This document shows, piece after piece, positions 61,795-64,000 of a stretch of DNA of 64,000 nt. This DNA is from Sphingobacteriia bacterium (GTDB lineage: Bacteria; Bacteroidota; Bacteroidia; Chitinophagales; Chitinophagaceae): assembly GCA_017304675.1 (NCBI GenBank), contig JAFKLS010000016.1, forward strand, positions 124,001 through 188,000, in the 5' to 3' direction. How positions within the stretch are numbered: position 1 is the stretch's first letter; each line of letters begins with the position of its first letter. The notes beneath the pieces are model-generated. The model made no database searches, was not told the DNA's origin, and saw only the letters and a list, made by a program, of their open reading frames with translations. The position numbers were made by a program, and so were the translations under genes.

Positions 61795-62550
61795 CTAAAT
61801 TTTTCCGGATAATTTATAGACGTAATAGCCCACCATTTCCTTAATAATGAATTGCCATTCTGTTAATAATTGCGGATCGGGAAAATAATAAGAAAAATCT
61901 TTTGCCGATTTATAACCGATATAATTACAGGGAAGGTTTACAGTGGCAATATTAGATTTCTTAAATACAGCTGCTGCTCTTGGCATATGTAATGCTGAAG
62001 TAATTAAAACATAAGGCCCTTTCACTTTTAACGAATCAAGGATTTTTTTAGTAAAAAGCGCATTCTCAAATGTATTTCTCGATGCGGTTTCAATAATAAT
62101 ATCTTCCTCCTTTACACCGCATGCCGTTAGCTCTTTTTTAATTGCAGTAGCTTCATCTGGTTCTTTAGCAAAATTTAAACTGCCCACACCACCGGTTACA
62201 ACAATTTTATTGATTGCTTTGGTATGGTATAGTTTTTCGGTTTGAATAAACCTATCGGCTGCAAAACCAAAATTCCAGTTAGAATCGGTATCAAAACCTC
62301 CCATACCGCAAAGCAAAATGGCGGCAGTATATTGCTGTTTTGCTATAACTGTTCTTTCAGGTTGATAAGCTTTTACTACCCATTGGTATAAAAAATTATT
62401 GCTGAACACAATGCCCACCGCAATTGCAATGAATAACATTTTCTTTTTAACATGTTTATTCCTGCTTAAAGCAGACGCAGTTAAAAGCATAGCCATCCAC
62501 CAGAAAGGCGATAATAAAAAAAGTAAAAGCTTTGAAAAAAGAAAAAACAT
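61795..62550 (-). CDS. YdcF/ElyC-family DUF218 membrane protein
   Basis: A 251-residue protein: two N-terminal helices (about 5-22 and 33-52), then the DUF218 domain with AILLCGMGGF, KIVVTGGVGSLNF, IIIETASRNTFENALF and ITSALHMPRAAAVF. E. coli ElyC and SanA of this family affect envelope integrity and lipid-carrier use, but no enzyme activity is settled. It starts 5 bases after the 3-hydroxybutyryl-CoA dehydrogenase gene, on the same strand, and converges with yigZ. Confidence 0.9.
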   Translation of the reverse strand: MFFLFSKLLLFLLSPFWWMAMLLTASALSRNKHVKKKMLFIAIAVGIVFSNNFLYQWVVKAYQPERTVIAKQQYTAAILLCGMGGFDTDSNWNFGFAADRFIQTEKLYHTKAINKIVVTGGVGSLNFAKEPDEATAIKKELTACGVKEEDIIIETASRNTFENALFTKKILDSLKVKGPYVLITSALHMPRAAAVFKKSNIATVNLPCNYIGYKSAKDFSYYFPDPQLLTEWQFIIKEMVGYYVYKLSGKI

Positions 62551-62554
62551 GCGC

Positions 62555-63448
62555 TTATTGTTTAAAGCGATTGCTTACAACAAGTTCTTTACTTCCGGAA
62601 GTATATTGATAAAAACCTTCACCGCTTTTAACACCTAATTTTCCGGCAGCAACCATATTTACCAGGAGCGGGCAAGGGGCATACTTAGTATTGCCATAAC
62701 CATTATACAGCACATTTAATATGCTCAGGCAAACATCTAACCCTATAAAATCTGCGAGCTGTAAAGGCCCCATCGGATGGGCCATTCCCAGTTTCATAAT
62801 GGTATCAATTTCTTCAACTCCGGCAATGCCTTCATATAAACTGCAGATTGCTTCGTTAATCATGGGCATTAATATTTTATTGGCAATAAACCCAGGATAA
62901 TCGTTAACGGTACAAGGCACTTTGCCTAACTGCTTGCTTAAGTTTACAATGGCATCCGTTACTTCTTTTGCTGTAGCATAGCCATTGATAATTTCAACAA
63001 GCTTCATTACAGGTACCGGGTTCATAAAATGCATACCTATAACCTTATCGGGCCGGTTAGTGGCTGCTGCAATTTTTGTAATGGAAATAGAAGATGTGTT
63101 AGATGCAAGAATAGTGTGTTGTGGCGCCGCCTCGTCTAATTGTTTAAATATTTTCAGTTTAAGATCTGTGTTTTCTGTAGCAGCTTCAACAATCAGGTCG
63201 GCAGCAGATGCAGCAAAAGCAATATCTGTAGCAGTGGTTAAATTATTCAATGTATCCTGCTTTTGCACTTCACTAAGCGTTTGTTTGGCTATTTGCCTGT
63301 CAAGGTTTTTTGTAATAGTGGCTATTGCTCGTTCTAATTGGGTAGCATTAATATCGGCAAGTATAACTTTAAAGCCATTTTGTGCAAATACATGGGCAAT
63401 ACCGTTTCCCATGGTTCCTGCTCCCACAATCGTTATATTTTTTAGCAT
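62555..63448 (-). CDS. 3-hydroxybutyryl-CoA dehydrogenase
   Basis: Oxidises or reduces C4 3-hydroxyacyl-CoA with NAD(P). The 297-residue single-domain form has the Rossmann motif IVGAGTMGNGIAHVFA, the catalytic His/Glu region SNTSSISITKIA, GMHFMNPVPVMKLVEII, and the substrate loop DYPGFIANKILMPMINEA. It resembles Hbd/PaaH rather than the long FadB type. A TACATTTG box on the minus strand (63492-63499) lies 44 bases upstream. Confidence 0.95.
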   Translation of the reverse strand: MLKNITIVGAGTMGNGIAHVFAQNGFKVILADINATQLERAIATITKNLDRQIAKQTLSEVQKQDTLNNLTTATDIAFAASAADLIVEAATENTDLKLKIFKQLDEAAPQHTILASNTSSISITKIAAATNRPDKVIGMHFMNPVPVMKLVEIINGYATAKEVTDAIVNLSKQLGKVPCTVNDYPGFIANKILMPMINEAICSLYEGIAGVEEIDTIMKLGMAHPMGPLQLADFIGLDVCLSILNVLYNGYGNTKYAPCPLLVNMVAAGKLGVKSGEGFYQYTSGSKELVVSNRFKQ

Positions 63449-63491
63449 AAGTAATGTTTGATTGAAACTGTTAAGTTCAATAAAATAATTA

Positions 63492-63499
63492 CAAATGTA
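63492..63499 (-). promoter_or_regulatory. -7 promoter box (TACATTTG) of the 3-hydroxybutyryl-CoA dehydrogenase gene
   Basis: On the minus strand the octamer matches TAnnTTTG exactly, 44 bases before the start codon. The DUF218 gene would be cotranscribed. Confidence 0.45.
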
Positions 63500-63517
63500 A
63501 CCGAATAATGTGTTTGC

Positions 63518-64000
63518 TTAAGGATTAGAATAAGAAGACGAACTTGATGATGTGTTTTTATTTTTAAAGTCTCCGCGTTTCCAGGCTTTAATAAAATCTG
63601 CCCATGCAGCAGGATTAAATATATTCATAGGAGGTAACTGCCCGCTGTAATAATATTTGTTAGCCTGTTGGCGTAGCTGATAGCTTACAGCTTCACGGCC
63701 ATCTTGCGGCATAGATGCGAGTAAGGCTCTTCTTTTTTGTTCATCCAGGTTCTGCCTTGCTATTTCATACGAATCATCAGCCATACGGGTATTGGCAAAA
63801 TCTCTCTCAAATTGTTCCCTCGTTGGTCTTGGTTTTAAAATGGTAGCGGGCAGGTAATTGGTATCGGAAACCAGTAATTGAATCACGTTTAATTCATTAC
63901 CTTTTAAATTTCTGGGAATATCTACCGTAATATCTTTAAAACCAATAGAAGAAAACGTAATCTTATCTCCCTTTAAAACCACAATTGAAAAAATACCTTC
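63518..64000 (-). CDS. protein with carboxypeptidase-regulatory-like segment, 5' end outside the window
   Basis: The frame is open to the window edge, so the N-terminus lies beyond base 64000. The visible 160 residues begin with GDKITFSSIGFKDITVDIP, a strand pattern typical of the carboxypeptidase-regulatory-like beta-sandwich in exported Bacteroidota proteins. A helical, charged region follows (PRPTREQFERDFANTRM, RQNLDEQKRRALLASM), then a serine-rich tail (TSSSSSSYSNP). Probably exported; function unknown. Confidence 0.7.
   Translation of the reverse strand, partial: EGIFSIVVLKGDKITFSSIGFKDITVDIPRNLKGNELNVIQLLVSDTNYLPATILKPRPTREQFERDFANTRMADDSYEIARQNLDEQKRRALLASMPQDGREAVSYQLRQQANKYYYSGQLPPMNIFNPAAWADFIKAWKRGDFKNKNTSSSSSSYSNP

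Noticed and set aside
62985..63461. 158-codon open frame on the plus strand
   Set aside because: Antisense to the 3-hydroxybutyryl-CoA dehydrogenase gene, whose motifs are complete.

Overview
The window is AT-rich chromosomal DNA of a member of the Bacteroidota, most likely the family Chitinophagaceae. The evidence is the Bacteroidota-type dcw cluster, a SusC/SusD pair with an ECF sigma factor and FecR anti-sigma factor, DUF4835, DUF4296 and DUF4302 genes, the Bacteroidota form of RNA polymerase omega, TAnnTTTG-type promoter boxes and an almost complete lack of Shine-Dalgarno sequences. It holds 55 protein genes, two of them cut by the window edges. I see no rRNA, tRNA, CRISPR array, prophage or insertion sequence.

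Layout. 1-8.4 kb: a PD40/TolB-like protein (partial), a small membrane protein, homogentisate dioxygenase, a conserved hypothetical, an M14 peptidase and HtpG. 8.5-11.7 kb (minus strand): a ParE-like toxin with its antitoxin, RecJ and a polyprenyl diphosphate synthase. 11.9-20.8 kb: a beta-barrel gene and a separate OmpA-domain gene, then bamD-rpoZ-coaBC-DUF4835-DUF4296, the two subunits of a 3-oxoacid CoA-transferase, YqgE (minus) and an orphan histidine kinase. 20.8-22.1 kb: queA (minus). 22.3-38.6 kb: an uninterrupted division and cell-wall cluster, mraZ-rsmH-ftsL-ftsI-murE-mraY-murD-ftsW-murG-murC-ftsQ-ftsA-ftsZ, without murF, murB or ddl. 38.8-48.1 kb: a trans-envelope regulated nutrient-uptake locus (ECF sigma, FecR, STN-containing SusC, SusD, zinc metallohydrolase lipoprotein, DUF4302 lipoprotein). 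48.3-51 kb: a TIGR01777 epimerase and an ABC-2 exporter. 51.1-59.2 kb: a cellulose-synthase-like exopolysaccharide cluster: divergent GH5 glycosidase, membrane histidine-kinase-like protein with a degenerate ATP site, BcsB-like protein, GT2 synthase with an N-terminal MshEN/GspE-N-like domain, and a polytopic membrane protein. 59.2-64 kb: prmC, ribD, a YigZ-family protein, a DUF218 protein, 3-hydroxybutyryl-CoA dehydrogenase and a partial secreted protein.

The most unusual signals are these. (1) The exopolysaccharide cluster has no visible PilZ or BcsC homologue and would have to read c-di-GMP, if it does at all, through the synthase's own N-terminal domain. (2) A 20-base repeat occurs three times, each time 36-62 bases upstream of a start codon and in the same orientation relative to the downstream gene (htpG, recJ, CoA-transferase B). 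(3) A family of degenerate 7-bp-period arrays, several arranged as inverted pairs, sits between genes (before hmgA, before the hypothetical at 3050, murE-mraY, ftsA-ftsZ), once just after htpG and once inside queA, where a one-unit change would shift the frame. (4) The queA-mraZ divergent region carries three 10-bp-spaced GTG repeats that look like a MraZ operator, plus DnaA-box-like 9-mers and a repeated TACAGT motif.
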